From Deltaproteobacteria bacterium YD0425bin51 (lineage in GTDB: Bacteria; Desulfobacterota; Desulfobacteria; Desulfobacterales; YD0425bin51), in the NCBI GenBank assembly GCA_002753225.1, contig PDZS01000002.1, positions 1-64,000 on the forward strand: 64,000 nucleotides of DNA, in the 5' to 3' direction. Position numbers and translations under genes: made by a program. Under the pieces are notes generated by a model. The model was not told the origin of the DNA. It saw nothing but the letters and a program-made list of their open reading frames with translations, and did no database searches. This document shows positions 47,588 through 55,980 of the stretch, piece after piece (position 1 is the first letter of the stretch; each line of letters begins with the position of its first letter).

Positions 47588-48574
47588 TCACTTTTCTGTG
47601 TCGATAAGTCTGTTGCCTATAATTATTTCATTTTTTATATTTATTATTTGTTGTTCCTGTTCAGTAGACAAAGAACCTCTAAATGGAGCAATATCCAAAG
47701 CTCCTTCTAATATGCCAAATCTATAGGATTTTCCTTCCCATCTGCCTTGAATAGCTATATTGACACCCTCTAGAAATATTACGTTTAGTCTCTGAATTGC
47801 GCTTGTTACAATAGAACCTGGAGCAATATTATATTGATCATTAACCCAGCCTATTGTGAAAATCCCTTTTTTTTGAGCTATATCATGTATAATTAATCCT
47901 GCAGAATCAGCATCAACTGCTAATACATCACTGCCAGCATCGATCTCTTTATTAGCTATATTTTTTGCTTTTTCTTTATCATCCCAGCTCCCGATATAAG
48001 AAATCGAAACTTTTATTCCCTGATTTATATTAAGAGCACCTTTTGAAAATCCAGATGCCAATTCTTTCATGTTTTCGTATTCAATCCCTCCAATAAAAGA
48101 AATTCTATTTTTCTTTGTTTTTACAGCAGCGATTACTCCACATAGATAGGCTATTTCTTCATTCTTAAAAGATAAACTGCCTAAATTTTTATTGTTCCCT
48201 TCATAATTTCCAACTACTGCAAATTTTGTTTGAGGGAATTGTTGTGCAATTTTTTCTAATGAAGATATAAATTGGTTCCCGTGGCTGATTATAAAATCAA
48301 AATCTTTTTCTGCATAATATATAATAGTTTTATCAAAATCTTTTTCTTTGATATTTTCAGAATAAGCAACTTCTGTTCCCAATTCTTTTTGGACAGATAA
48401 TATCGCTTCATAGCCAGCATGGCTCCAGCTATTATCATTTTTAGGACCAGGAAGTATTACTGCAACTTTAAATGCTCCAAGATTTATTTCATTTGATCTA
48501 TTATCTGCTTTATCACAGGCAATTATAGAGATTAAAAAATAAATTAGAAAAAAGGTGCAGTTATAAATTTTCAT
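47588..48574 (-). CDS. BMP-family (PnrA-like) substrate-binding lipoprotein
   Basis: The 328-residue lipoprotein has lipobox I-I-A-C20 and a two-lobed binding-protein fold. Characteristic BMP/PnrA motifs are present: G-P-x-N-D-x-S-W-S-x-A-G-Y-E, F-I-I-S-H-G and the F-I-G-G-I segment. Family members bind nucleosides or related compounds. No permease or ATPase gene is adjacent; a hybrid kinase follows after 9 nt, so a sensing role is likely (inference). A cluster of AGGAGAA-like purines precedes the ATG. Confidence 0.85.
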   Translation of the reverse strand: MKIYNCTFFLIYFLISIIACDKADNRSNEINLGAFKVAVILPGPKNDNSWSHAGYEAILSVQKELGTEVAYSENIKEKDFDKTIIYYAEKDFDFIISHGNQFISSLEKIAQQFPQTKFAVVGNYEGNNKNLGSLSFKNEEIAYLCGVIAAVKTKKNRISFIGGIEYENMKELASGFSKGALNINQGIKVSISYIGSWDDKEKAKNIANKEIDAGSDVLAVDADSAGLIIHDIAQKKGIFTIGWVNDQYNIAPGSIVTSAIQRLNVIFLEGVNIAIQGRWEGKSYRFGILEGALDIAPFRGSLSTEQEQQIINIKNEIIIGNRLIDTEK

Positions 48575-48692
48575 TTTAATTCTCCATTTTTACAAGTTGT
48601 AAAATATGTCGACATTAAAAAACAAATAGATTAAATGCAACAAAATTTGTTTTTTACATTGACACAAATTTATCTTTCTGTCATCTTTTTGT

Positions 48693-48774
48693 TAAGTAAC
48701 TATCCACAAATTTTTCCTGCAAAATTGATTCCCACTTTCGTGGGAATTCAGGGAAACTGGGGGTCGGTTACTTA
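48693..48774. repeat. MITE-like palindromic element
   Basis: TAAGTAAC (48693-48700) and GTTACTTA (48767-48774) form perfect 8-bp terminal inverted repeats around 82 bp. Inside, ATTCCCAC (48728-48735) pairs with GTGGGAAT (48740-48747) around a TTTC loop. The core resembles short REP-like palindromes common in proteobacterial intergenic regions. It lies between divergent genes (BMP lipoprotein and the 112-residue protein). There is no coding capacity and no T-run. Confidence 0.7.
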
Positions 48775-48802
48775 GTAAAAATTTAGGTTATAAGGTGATA
48801 TT

Positions 48803-49141
48803 ATGGTAGAAGATATAAAAACATTAATAGATAAATTAATTAAAAACCTCATTATAGCAGCTACTCGTCAAAATGATGGATCTGGAAGTAGTAGAGAGGA
48901 TAATCTTGTTTATAACACTCTTCGTGATTTTTTAGTTGTTGCATGGGATACTGCAGGAAAATCAAAAGATGAACTCATAAAAATTTTAGGTCAGGAGATT
49001 GGTGTAGCAATAGCTGCTGTTTTAAAAGAGCCTTTATCTCAACTAACAGAAAGCAAAAAGCTGCAAATAACAGTTGAACTAGTTCCAAAGAAAAAAAATA
49101 CAAAAAAACCAGAAAGAGGTATGATAGAATATGATGGATAA
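48803..49141 (+). CDS. Conserved-looking small protein of unknown function
   Basis: The 112-residue protein is mostly helical with a central segment [13 protein letters not shown] that could pack as an amphipathic helix. A basic tail contains K-K-K-N-T-K-K. AAGGTGAT before the ATG is a good ribosome site. It overlaps the YchJ-like gene by 11 nt, so the two are coupled. I do not recognise the family, and no signal peptide is seen. Confidence 0.65.
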   Translation: MVEDIKTLIDKLIKNLIIAATRQNDGSGSSREDNLVYNTLRDFLVVAWDTAGKSKDELIKILGQEIGVAIAAVLKEPLSQLTESKKLQITVELVPKKKNTKKPERGMIEYDG

Positions 49142-49631
49142 ATGCCCTTGTGGCTCAGATAAAATCTACAAAGAATGTTGCGAGCCTTTGATTTCAGGTC
49201 AAAAACATGCTGAAAATGCTGAAGCATTGCTTAGATCAAGGTATACAGCTTATACATTATCTGATGTCGGATATTTGTTAAAGACCATACATCCAAAGAA
49301 AAAAAAACAAGATGATGAGAAAAGTATTCGAGAATGGTCTAAAAATTCAACGTGGCATAAGCTTGAAATTATTGATATCCAAAATGGTGTAAATGACGAT
49401 CTGTCTGGAAGTATTGAATTTACTGTTGATTTTTCTGAACGAGGAAAGAGAAAAAAGCATCATGAACTAGCTGAGTTTAAAAAGGAAAAAGGGATATGGT
49501 ACTTTTATGATGGTAAGCCTCCTATTACTCAGCAATATATTCGTGAAACACCTAAAATAAATCGAAATGCCCCATGCCCATGTGGAAGCGGTAAAAAATA
49601 TAAGAAATGTTGCTTGGATAATGAAAAATAA
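49131..49631 (+). CDS. YchJ-family SEC-C motif protein
   Basis: The 166-residue protein has SEC-C zinc-binding motifs at both ends: C-P-C-G-S-D-K-x-Y-K-E-C-C (about 4-16) and [13 protein letters not shown] (about 149-161). A central YchJ-like NTF2-fold domain includes [10 protein letters not shown]. The SEC-C motif binds zinc and, in SecA, contacts SecB and ribosomes; the role of YchJ is not known. ATG 49131 and ATG 49134 are both possible starts. It is convergent with alr, 17 nt apart. Confidence 0.88.
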   Translation: MMDKCPCGSDKIYKECCEPLISGQKHAENAEALLRSRYTAYTLSDVGYLLKTIHPKKKKQDDEKSIREWSKNSTWHKLEIIDIQNGVNDDLSGSIEFTVDFSERGKRKKHHELAEFKKEKGIWYFYDGKPPITQQYIRETPKINRNAPCPCGSGKKYKKCCLDNEK

Positions 49632-49648
49632 TGAATTAGGGTCCCTTT

Positions 49649-50794
49649 TTAAACATATATTCTTGGGACACGATTGGTTATAGTTGATACTATTTCATAA
49701 TTTATAGTATTTAATGATGAAGCTATTTCTTCAACAGTTATGGATTCGTCATTTTGAGAACCAAAAATAACTACTTCGTCCCCTATTTCAACATTACTAA
49801 TTTTTCCAACATCTATCATGGTCAAATCCATACATACTCTTCCTACAATTGGGACCCTGCATCCATGAACCAGCATATGGCCCCTTGATGAAAGCAGCCT
49901 GTTTACTCCATCAGCATAACCACAAGGCACAGTAGCAATCATTGTGGGTTTTTGAGTTTTATAGGTAGCTCCATAACTTATATTAAATCCAGCAGGTACT
50001 TTTTTTAAGTGAATAATCTTTGCTTTTAAAGACATAGCAGGCTTGAGGTTTATACGGTTTTTTTTGACTTCGCCTGATGGATACAAACCATATAGAGAAA
50101 TACCTGGTCTTACCATATCAAGATGTGTTTCGGGAAGATCAATAAGGGCTGCGCTATTTGCAGCATGTCTAACACGAGGAGATATCCCAACACCGTTAAG
50201 CAAGTCTAAAAGATTTATAAAATATTCGAACTGTTTTTTTGTATAGGTTTTATCAAAATAATCACTTAATGCAAAATGAGTAAATATTCCTTCTATTGAA
50301 ATACCTTTTAGTTTGGCAATACTTTCGATTTCTTTTAACGCATTGGTTATTTGAGGAAAAGGTCTAAGAGGATCTATTAAGATTCCTAGCCTACCCATTC
50401 CAGTATCAACTTTTATATGAATTTTTAATTTTTTTCCGTGTAGAAGTGCAGCATCTGATAAACTTAAAGCTATTTCAAAAGAATAGACAGTCTGAATCAA
50501 ATCATATTGAATCAGTTCACGTACAAAATCTGGAGGTGTATATCCCAGAATCAATATAGGTACAGCAATACCAGCTTTTCTTAATGCAATACCTTCGCTT
50601 ACTTCAGCAATACCTAAAGCTTGTGCTCCATTTTTTAGGGCTTCTTCAGCAACTTCTACCAGTCCATGTCCATAGGCATTAGCTTTTACAACAGCCATAA
50701 GTTTTGCTTGAGGTTGAGTAATGCGCCTAAGTTCTCTAACATTGTGAGCAATAGCAGAAATATCTACTTCAGCCCAAACCCTTGGACAATTCAA
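49649..50794 (-). CDS. alr: Alanine racemase
   Basis: This PLP-dependent enzyme makes D-alanine for the peptidoglycan stem and so supplies the MurF pathway encoded in the dcw cluster. The PLP lysine is K37 in V-V-K-A-N-A-Y-G-H-G, and the C-terminal domain carries the catalytic Tyr in the I-S-Y-G-A-T-Y segment and M-D-L-T-M-I-D-V. It has 381 residues. The start is TTG at 50794, supported by AAAGGAG a few nt upstream on the minus strand. It is last in a minus-strand run after the SUMF1-like gene (49-nt gap). Confidence 0.95.
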   Translation of the reverse strand: MNCPRVWAEVDISAIAHNVRELRRITQPQAKLMAVVKANAYGHGLVEVAEEALKNGAQALGIAEVSEGIALRKAGIAVPILILGYTPPDFVRELIQYDLIQTVYSFEIALSLSDAALLHGKKLKIHIKVDTGMGRLGILIDPLRPFPQITNALKEIESIAKLKGISIEGIFTHFALSDYFDKTYTKKQFEYFINLLDLLNGVGISPRVRHAANSAALIDLPETHLDMVRPGISLYGLYPSGEVKKNRINLKPAMSLKAKIIHLKKVPAGFNISYGATYKTQKPTMIATVPCGYADGVNRLLSSRGHMLVHGCRVPIVGRVCMDLTMIDVGKISNVEIGDEVVIFGSQNDESITVEEIASSLNTINYEIVSTITNRVPRIYV

Positions 50795-50843
50795 AATATC
50801 TCCTTTATTTTATTCATCATCATCTATACTTGTTTTTAAAGAT

Positions 50844-51656
50844 TTATAAATCTTTAACTAAGCGAAAGCCAAGATTAAAATCTGAATTAGATGGAATAAA
50901 ACCCCTTCTGCCTGCGGATCTAGCATTTAATGCATAGTTGTTCCATGCACCTCCCCGCTTTATACGAGCTCTGCCAAATGTGTCTATAGGATCTACAATC
51001 CCATCTCTATAGGTATCTGTTATAATTAATGTATTATTATCTTTGTCATAATCGCAACTATCTTGGCACCATTCCCAGACATTGCCATGCATATCATATA
51101 TACCCCATTTGTTCGGGCTTTTTTTCCCTACAGGATGCGGGCTAAACTTAGAATTTCCGCAGTACCATCCAACTTTATCTAAAGAAATTTCATACCCGCA
51201 TCCAAGTTCTGCTATGGGATTATTGGAAAAGGAGTCTGTTCCTCCTGAACGACAGCAATATTCCCATTCAGCTTCAGTTGGAAGCCTATATTTATTTGTA
51301 TGTTCAATTTGATTTAATTTGCTAATGAAATTTTGAACGTCATTCCATGAAACTTGTTCTACAGGGTAGTTGGCACCTTTTTTAAAATTGGATGGATTGT
51401 TATGTTTGCCCATAATTTTTTCCCACTGCCCCTGGGTTGCCTCTGTTTTTTGAATATAGAAGCCTTTGGTGAGTATTACTTTATGTAAAAGTTCATCAAA
51501 ATCTCGTCCATCTTCATTTTCAGGACTTCCCATCATAAAAGAACCAGGCTTAATATAAACAAATTCCATCCCAATATTGTTTTTTATTTTATTCTCTCCT
51601 GAAAAAACATTAGGAGAGAATAAAATTATAAAAATAAAAAAAACTACTTGTTTCAT
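50844..51656 (-). CDS. Secreted SUMF1/FGE-fold protein lacking catalytic cysteines
   Basis: The 270-residue protein has a cleavable signal peptide (about 1-19) and the formylglycine-generating-enzyme-sulfatase fold: M-E-F-V-Y-I-K-P-G-S-F-M-M-G-S, R-L-P-T-E-A-E-W-E-Y, M-H-G-N-V-W-E-W and R-G-G-A-W. True FGEs have a pair of Cys after the G-G-S motif; here those positions read N-N-Y-A-L-N-A-R. Activation of sulfatases is therefore unlikely, and a binding or other enzymatic role is possible. Its start overlaps the thiolase stop by 4 nt. Confidence 0.86.
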   Translation of the reverse strand: MKQVVFFIFIILFSPNVFSGENKIKNNIGMEFVYIKPGSFMMGSPENEDGRDFDELLHKVILTKGFYIQKTEATQGQWEKIMGKHNNPSNFKKGANYPVEQVSWNDVQNFISKLNQIEHTNKYRLPTEAEWEYCCRSGGTDSFSNNPIAELGCGYEISLDKVGWYCGNSKFSPHPVGKKSPNKWGIYDMHGNVWEWCQDSCDYDKDNNTLIITDTYRDGIVDPIDTFGRARIKRGGAWNNYALNARSAGRRGFIPSNSDFNLGFRLVKDL

Positions 51657-52903
51657 ATATTTTCAATTGCACAGGCCATAGATACGCCACCGCCACCACA
51701 AATAGTAGCAAGGCCTAATGTATTTCCTCTTTTTTTCATTGCATGAATTAAAGTTACAATAATTCTTGCTCCTGTAGCTCCAACAGGGTGACCTAAGCCG
51801 ACTCCAGAACCATTAACATTTGTTATTTCTCTATTTAAGCCCAGCTCTTTTTCACATCCAAGATATTGCCCTGCAAATGCTTCGTTTAGTTCAATAAGTT
51901 CAAAATCAGAAATTGTTAACTTATTATTTTTTAAAAGCCTCTGTACTGCTGGAACAGGTGATAAACCCATTATTGCAGGATTGCAACCTCCCCTGCTTAC
52001 TGCTTTAATTCTAGCAATTGGTTTTAAATTTAATTCTTTTGCCTTTTCCATTGACATAATTATCATTCCAGCAGAGCCGTCATTAATTCCGCTTGAATTT
52101 CCTGCTGTAACTTTTCCAACCTCAGGGATAAATGCAGGAGGAAGCTTTTTTAATTGATCCATTGTAAGTCCTGGTCTGAAATGCTCATCTTTATCAAAAA
52201 TTATTGGAGGCTTCTTTTTCTGAGGGATTTGAATTGGAACAATTTCATCTTTAAAAGATCCGTCTTTTGTAGCTCTTTCAACATTATTATGGCTTCTTAA
52301 TGCAACTTCATCCATCTCTTCCCTTGTAATATTTAACTTGTCTGCTATAAATTCTGTTGTTTGCCCCATTATATAGGGTTTGCCCTTAAATGGTTTAAAA
52401 CGTGGATCAGATAGATTTACAGGGTCACCTTCTTGAAGAGGAATAAAAAAAGATCCTGCATGAAGAGCATGAATCATTGGATCAACAAATACTTGATCCT
52501 GAAGACGGCATCCCCATCTAGCTCCCTGAACAACGTAAGGAGCGCCGGACATATGTTCAACTCCTCCTGCTAAAATTATGTCTGCCATACCTGCCTGAAT
52601 CATAGCCATACCAGATATTACAGCCTCCATAGCAGAAACACAGACTCTATTTACAGTTGCTGCAGTAACAGTATCTGGAATCTGAGCTTTAAGAGCAGCA
52701 ACACGAGCAATATTTAAAGCATCGCATGGTTCCATGCAGCATCCATAACGGACATCATCTATCATAGCTGCATCAATCCCAGCTCTTTTAATAGCTTCTT
52801 TCATGGTTGTTGCAGCAAGATCCACAGCATTACTATCTTTTAGGGTGCCACCAAATGTACCAATAGCAGTACGGCACGCAGAAACAATTACAACATCTTT
52901 CAT
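51653..52903 (-). CDS. Thiolase (acetyl-CoA C-acetyltransferase family)
   Basis: This thiolase cleaves 3-ketoacyl-CoA or condenses acetyl-CoA. The acyl-accepting nucleophile is C88 in V-N-R-V-C-V-S. The catalytic G-H-P-V-G-A-T-G and the C-terminal Cys in I-C-G-G-G-G-V are intact. It has 416 residues, typical length. It lies 32 nt after an acyl-CoA dehydrogenase gene, which together suggest fatty-acid or aromatic-acid beta-oxidation. No hydratase or hydroxyacyl-CoA dehydrogenase gene is adjacent. Confidence 0.94.
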   Translation of the reverse strand: MKDVVIVSACRTAIGTFGGTLKDSNAVDLAATTMKEAIKRAGIDAAMIDDVRYGCCMEPCDALNIARVAALKAQIPDTVTAATVNRVCVSAMEAVISGMAMIQAGMADIILAGGVEHMSGAPYVVQGARWGCRLQDQVFVDPMIHALHAGSFFIPLQEGDPVNLSDPRFKPFKGKPYIMGQTTEFIADKLNITREEMDEVALRSHNNVERATKDGSFKDEIVPIQIPQKKKPPIIFDKDEHFRPGLTMDQLKKLPPAFIPEVGKVTAGNSSGINDGSAGMIIMSMEKAKELNLKPIARIKAVSRGGCNPAIMGLSPVPAVQRLLKNNKLTISDFELIELNEAFAGQYLGCEKELGLNREITNVNGSGVGLGHPVGATGARIIVTLIHAMKKRGNTLGLATICGGGGVSMACAIENI

Positions 52904-52935
52904 TTTAAGTTTAAACTCCTTTTTATATTTTTGAA

Positions 52936-54783
52936 TTAATATCCACCAAAAGATTTTTCACTTATTTTTACAGTTGCAGAATTATTAGCCATAATAGCAT
53001 TCATCCTTCCTAAAGTCACAGGTAAAATTGTACAAATAAAATGTTCTGCAGAAAGAATTTGTCCATCATAAAAAGCTGCGTTTTTATTTTTTTCAATAAC
53101 TTCATTTTTATCAGAAGTTCCAACAAGTTTTTCTAATTTTGGAATAGAAATTATTGCTCTCCAAAGAAGCATCCATGCCATTATAACATCACCCATAGCT
53201 GTTAAGAAAGGATGTGCAAATGCAAAAGCGGTTTTAAAATCAGCAGACATAGCTGTTTTCCCTAAGTGCATAGCTGTTTCAAGTAGTTTATTAGTAACTT
53301 CTTCTACTTTTGCTGCAAGTTGCTCTAGTCCTTTTATATTTTTAGCTTGAGCTATAGTTTTTTGTACTTCTTCTATGAAGCTCATAAATATCATCCCTTT
53401 TTTCATACCAAGTTTTCTGCCTAGTAAATCCATTGCCTGAATGCCGTTTGATCCTTCATAGATTGTTGAAATTTTACAGTCGCGAAGGAGCTGTTCAATG
53501 GGGTATTCCGCAGTATAGCCATATCCTCCGTAAACCTGCATAGCTTGATCGCATATCTCAAAACCGCGTTCTGTGCAATATGCTTTTACAACAGGAGTCA
53601 AAATTTCAGTAAGTCCGTCGTAGCGTTCTCTTTCTTTATCTGTTGTTCCGCATTTTGCTTTATCAAAGCAATAAGCAGTATAGAAAATAAAGCTTCTCAT
53701 TCCATCTACATAAGACTTCATATTAAGAAGCATTCTTCTTACATCTGGATGAGATATTATAGGTACTTGAGGGGAATCTTGCTCAAACATTTTTTCTATT
53801 GCTCTTCCTTGAAGTCTTTCTCTTGCATAGTTTACAGCATATAAATAAGCAGAAGATCCATGCAAATATCCCTGGGCACCTACTCCTAATCTTGCTTCAT
53901 TCATCATGTGGAACATGACTTTCATACCTTTATTCTCTTCGCCAAGAAGTACTCCCCTGCATTTACCTTTTCCTCCAAATGTTAGGCTGCATGTTGGACT
54001 TCCATGAATTCCCATTTTTTCTTCAACCCCAGTACAAACTACATCGTTAAATTCGCCAGTGCTTCCGTCGTCATTCACCCAATATTTAGGAACAATAAAA
54101 AGAGAAATTCCTTTAGTCCCTTTAGGAGCACCTTCAATTCTTGCTAAAACAGGATGAATAATATTTGGTGTTAAGTCATGATCTCCGTTTGTGATGAAAA
54201 TCTTATTCCCAGAAATAGAGTAAGTTCCATCAGGATTTTTTACAGCGCTAGTTGTTAAAGCGCCAAGGTCTGACCCAGCTCCTGGCTCTGTAAGAACCAT
54301 TGTGCCTCCCCATTCGCCGCTATACAATTTTTTTAAATACAATTCTTTTTGTTTTTCTGTTCCAAATATTTCAACCATTTTTCCTGTGCCATGACCAAGT
54401 ATTGCTAGTGCTGCAAAAGCAAAATTAGCTCCAACTATATATTCTGCTGCAGCTTGAGCAATTACATGAGGTAATCCCTGTCCACCTATTTCTGGCGGCT
54501 CTGTTAATGCTATCCATTCATTTTCTACAAAAAGTTTATGAGGTTTATGATAGCAATCAGGAACTTTAACTTGACCTTCTTCATAACGTACTCCTTGTTT
54601 GTCTCCTTCTGAATAAGTAGGAAGGATTTCTTTTATGGCAAAGTTTCTGGCTTCATTTACAACCATATCAAACATTTTTTTGTTTAATTCTGCATAAGCT
54701 TTGGTTTCAAGTAACTTTTCAACGTCTAACTGTTCATAAAGAACAAAATCAATGTCTCTTCTGTCTGCAATTAGTTGTGCCAT
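52936..54783 (-). CDS. Acyl-CoA dehydrogenase (long, ~600-residue type)
   Basis: This FAD enzyme oxidises acyl-CoA to the trans-2-enoyl-CoA. It has 615 residues with an N-terminal extension, the central F-I-T-N-G segment and flavin/acyl-binding motifs. The probable catalytic Glu is in I-Y-E-G-S-N-G-I-Q near residue 443, as in VLCAD-type enzymes. The extra C-terminal helical domain (about 470-615) is characteristic of the long FadE-like proteins. It follows the LivJ-type gene by 33 nt, which links a periplasmic receptor/kinase set to acid degradation. Confidence 0.93.
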   Translation of the reverse strand: MAQLIADRRDIDFVLYEQLDVEKLLETKAYAELNKKMFDMVVNEARNFAIKEILPTYSEGDKQGVRYEEGQVKVPDCYHKPHKLFVENEWIALTEPPEIGGQGLPHVIAQAAAEYIVGANFAFAALAILGHGTGKMVEIFGTEKQKELYLKKLYSGEWGGTMVLTEPGAGSDLGALTTSAVKNPDGTYSISGNKIFITNGDHDLTPNIIHPVLARIEGAPKGTKGISLFIVPKYWVNDDGSTGEFNDVVCTGVEEKMGIHGSPTCSLTFGGKGKCRGVLLGEENKGMKVMFHMMNEARLGVGAQGYLHGSSAYLYAVNYARERLQGRAIEKMFEQDSPQVPIISHPDVRRMLLNMKSYVDGMRSFIFYTAYCFDKAKCGTTDKERERYDGLTEILTPVVKAYCTERGFEICDQAMQVYGGYGYTAEYPIEQLLRDCKISTIYEGSNGIQAMDLLGRKLGMKKGMIFMSFIEEVQKTIAQAKNIKGLEQLAAKVEEVTNKLLETAMHLGKTAMSADFKTAFAFAHPFLTAMGDVIMAWMLLWRAIISIPKLEKLVGTSDKNEVIEKNKNAAFYDGQILSAEHFICTILPVTLGRMNAIMANNSATVKISEKSFGGY

Positions 54784-54816
54784 TTGTTTTTTTTTATACT
54801 CCTTGTTTTTTTTAAA

Positions 54817-55980
54817 TTAGTCTTCTTTCATCCAGTCGGTTAATTTTTTTCTTTCACCGCCGTCTAAACATTCTGCCAAATATACTTGTTTTGCGCCTCT
54901 TCTACACTCTGGATCATTAGGATCAAAAGGTTTAAAAGAGACAGGGAATGCAAGAGTTTCAAAATTTTTAAGGTTTTCAAGTTCTTTTATAAATCGTTCT
55001 CGGGTCAGTTTTCTTCCGCATCGTTTCAAGCCTTCAACTAGAATTTCGCTCCAGCCGATTCCTCCATAGAACATTATGCTCCATGTTTGAGATTCATCGC
55101 CATATTTTTTAAAAGCTTCAATATACTTATTTAATCTTGGTGTCTCTCTATAATCAGCTAATTGAGTAGTTATAAGCCCTTTTATCAATCCTTTGCTTAG
55201 TTTATAAATGAAAGGAAAATCTGAAAGAACAGTTCCTCCCATCCATTGAGGATTGAAATTTATTTTTTTTGCTATTATCATTAAACGGAGACCAGTATTA
55301 GGTGTCATCCATATAAGAACCGTATCAGGATTTGTTTTAGATAATTCAAAAATTTTTTCATTCAATTTGGTTTCAGTTGATTCTATTGGAATTTGAGCTG
55401 TAAGCTCCATACCATGTTTTTTAAGTTCTTCATATGCACCTTTTAATCCACTCAGTCCATAGCCGTCATTTTGATATATTATTGCAATCCGTTTTTTGTT
55501 CATTGTTTTAACAGCGTATCTACAGAGTATTTTTGCTTCTGCAGAATAATTTATAAATAATGAAAATATATTTTGGTTGGGAGGGTTTGTCATTGCCTCA
55601 CTCCCTGTCAAAGGAGATAGCCAAGGAGTATTTCGTTTTGCAATATAGTCTTTTACAGCAAGACAATTTGATGTCCCTATAATTACTCCCCATGCAAAAA
55701 CTCCAAATTGCTCATGTAATTGTTTTACTCCAGCCATAGTTTTTGCAGGATTATAAGAATCATCAAAAAAACGGCATACAATTTTACGTCCATGTACTCC
55801 GCCTTCTTCATTTACTAATCTATAATAGAATTCAGCTCCCTTAAGAACAACTCCCCACGCTGCAGCAGGACCTGTTAAAGGTCCAATTATCCCAATATGT
55901 ATCTCTGTATCTGTCACACCTTCCTCAGCAAAACTTACAGACGAAAAAATAAATGATAAAACAAAAAATATAATTATCAT
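54817..55980 (-). CDS. LivJ-type (Peripla_BP_6) substrate-binding protein
   Basis: The 387-residue periplasmic protein has a signal peptide cleaved near S-F-A-E, followed by I-H-I-G-I-I-G-P-L-T-G-P-A-A. This is the type I binding fold of branched-chain amino acid or aromatic/organic-acid receptors. No ABC permease or ATPase gene is nearby. Instead the gene overlaps the large hybrid kinase by 4 nt and precedes acyl-CoA dehydrogenase and thiolase genes. It is most simply the ligand receptor for that kinase (inference). Ligand identity is unknown. Confidence 0.86.
   Translation of the reverse strand: MIIIFFVLSFIFSSVSFAEEGVTDTEIHIGIIGPLTGPAAAWGVVLKGAEFYYRLVNEEGGVHGRKIVCRFFDDSYNPAKTMAGVKQLHEQFGVFAWGVIIGTSNCLAVKDYIAKRNTPWLSPLTGSEAMTNPPNQNIFSLFINYSAEAKILCRYAVKTMNKKRIAIIYQNDGYGLSGLKGAYEELKKHGMELTAQIPIESTETKLNEKIFELSKTNPDTVLIWMTPNTGLRLMIIAKKINFNPQWMGGTVLSDFPFIYKLSKGLIKGLITTQLADYRETPRLNKYIEAFKKYGDESQTWSIMFYGGIGWSEILVEGLKRCGRKLTRERFIKELENLKNFETLAFPVSFKPFDPNDPECRRGAKQVYLAECLDGGERKKLTDWMKED

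Noticed and set aside
49632..49648. Bidirectional terminator between the YchJ-like gene and alr
   Set aside because: Only a 7-bp GGGWCCC-like palindrome is present in a 17-nt gap; it is too short to claim.
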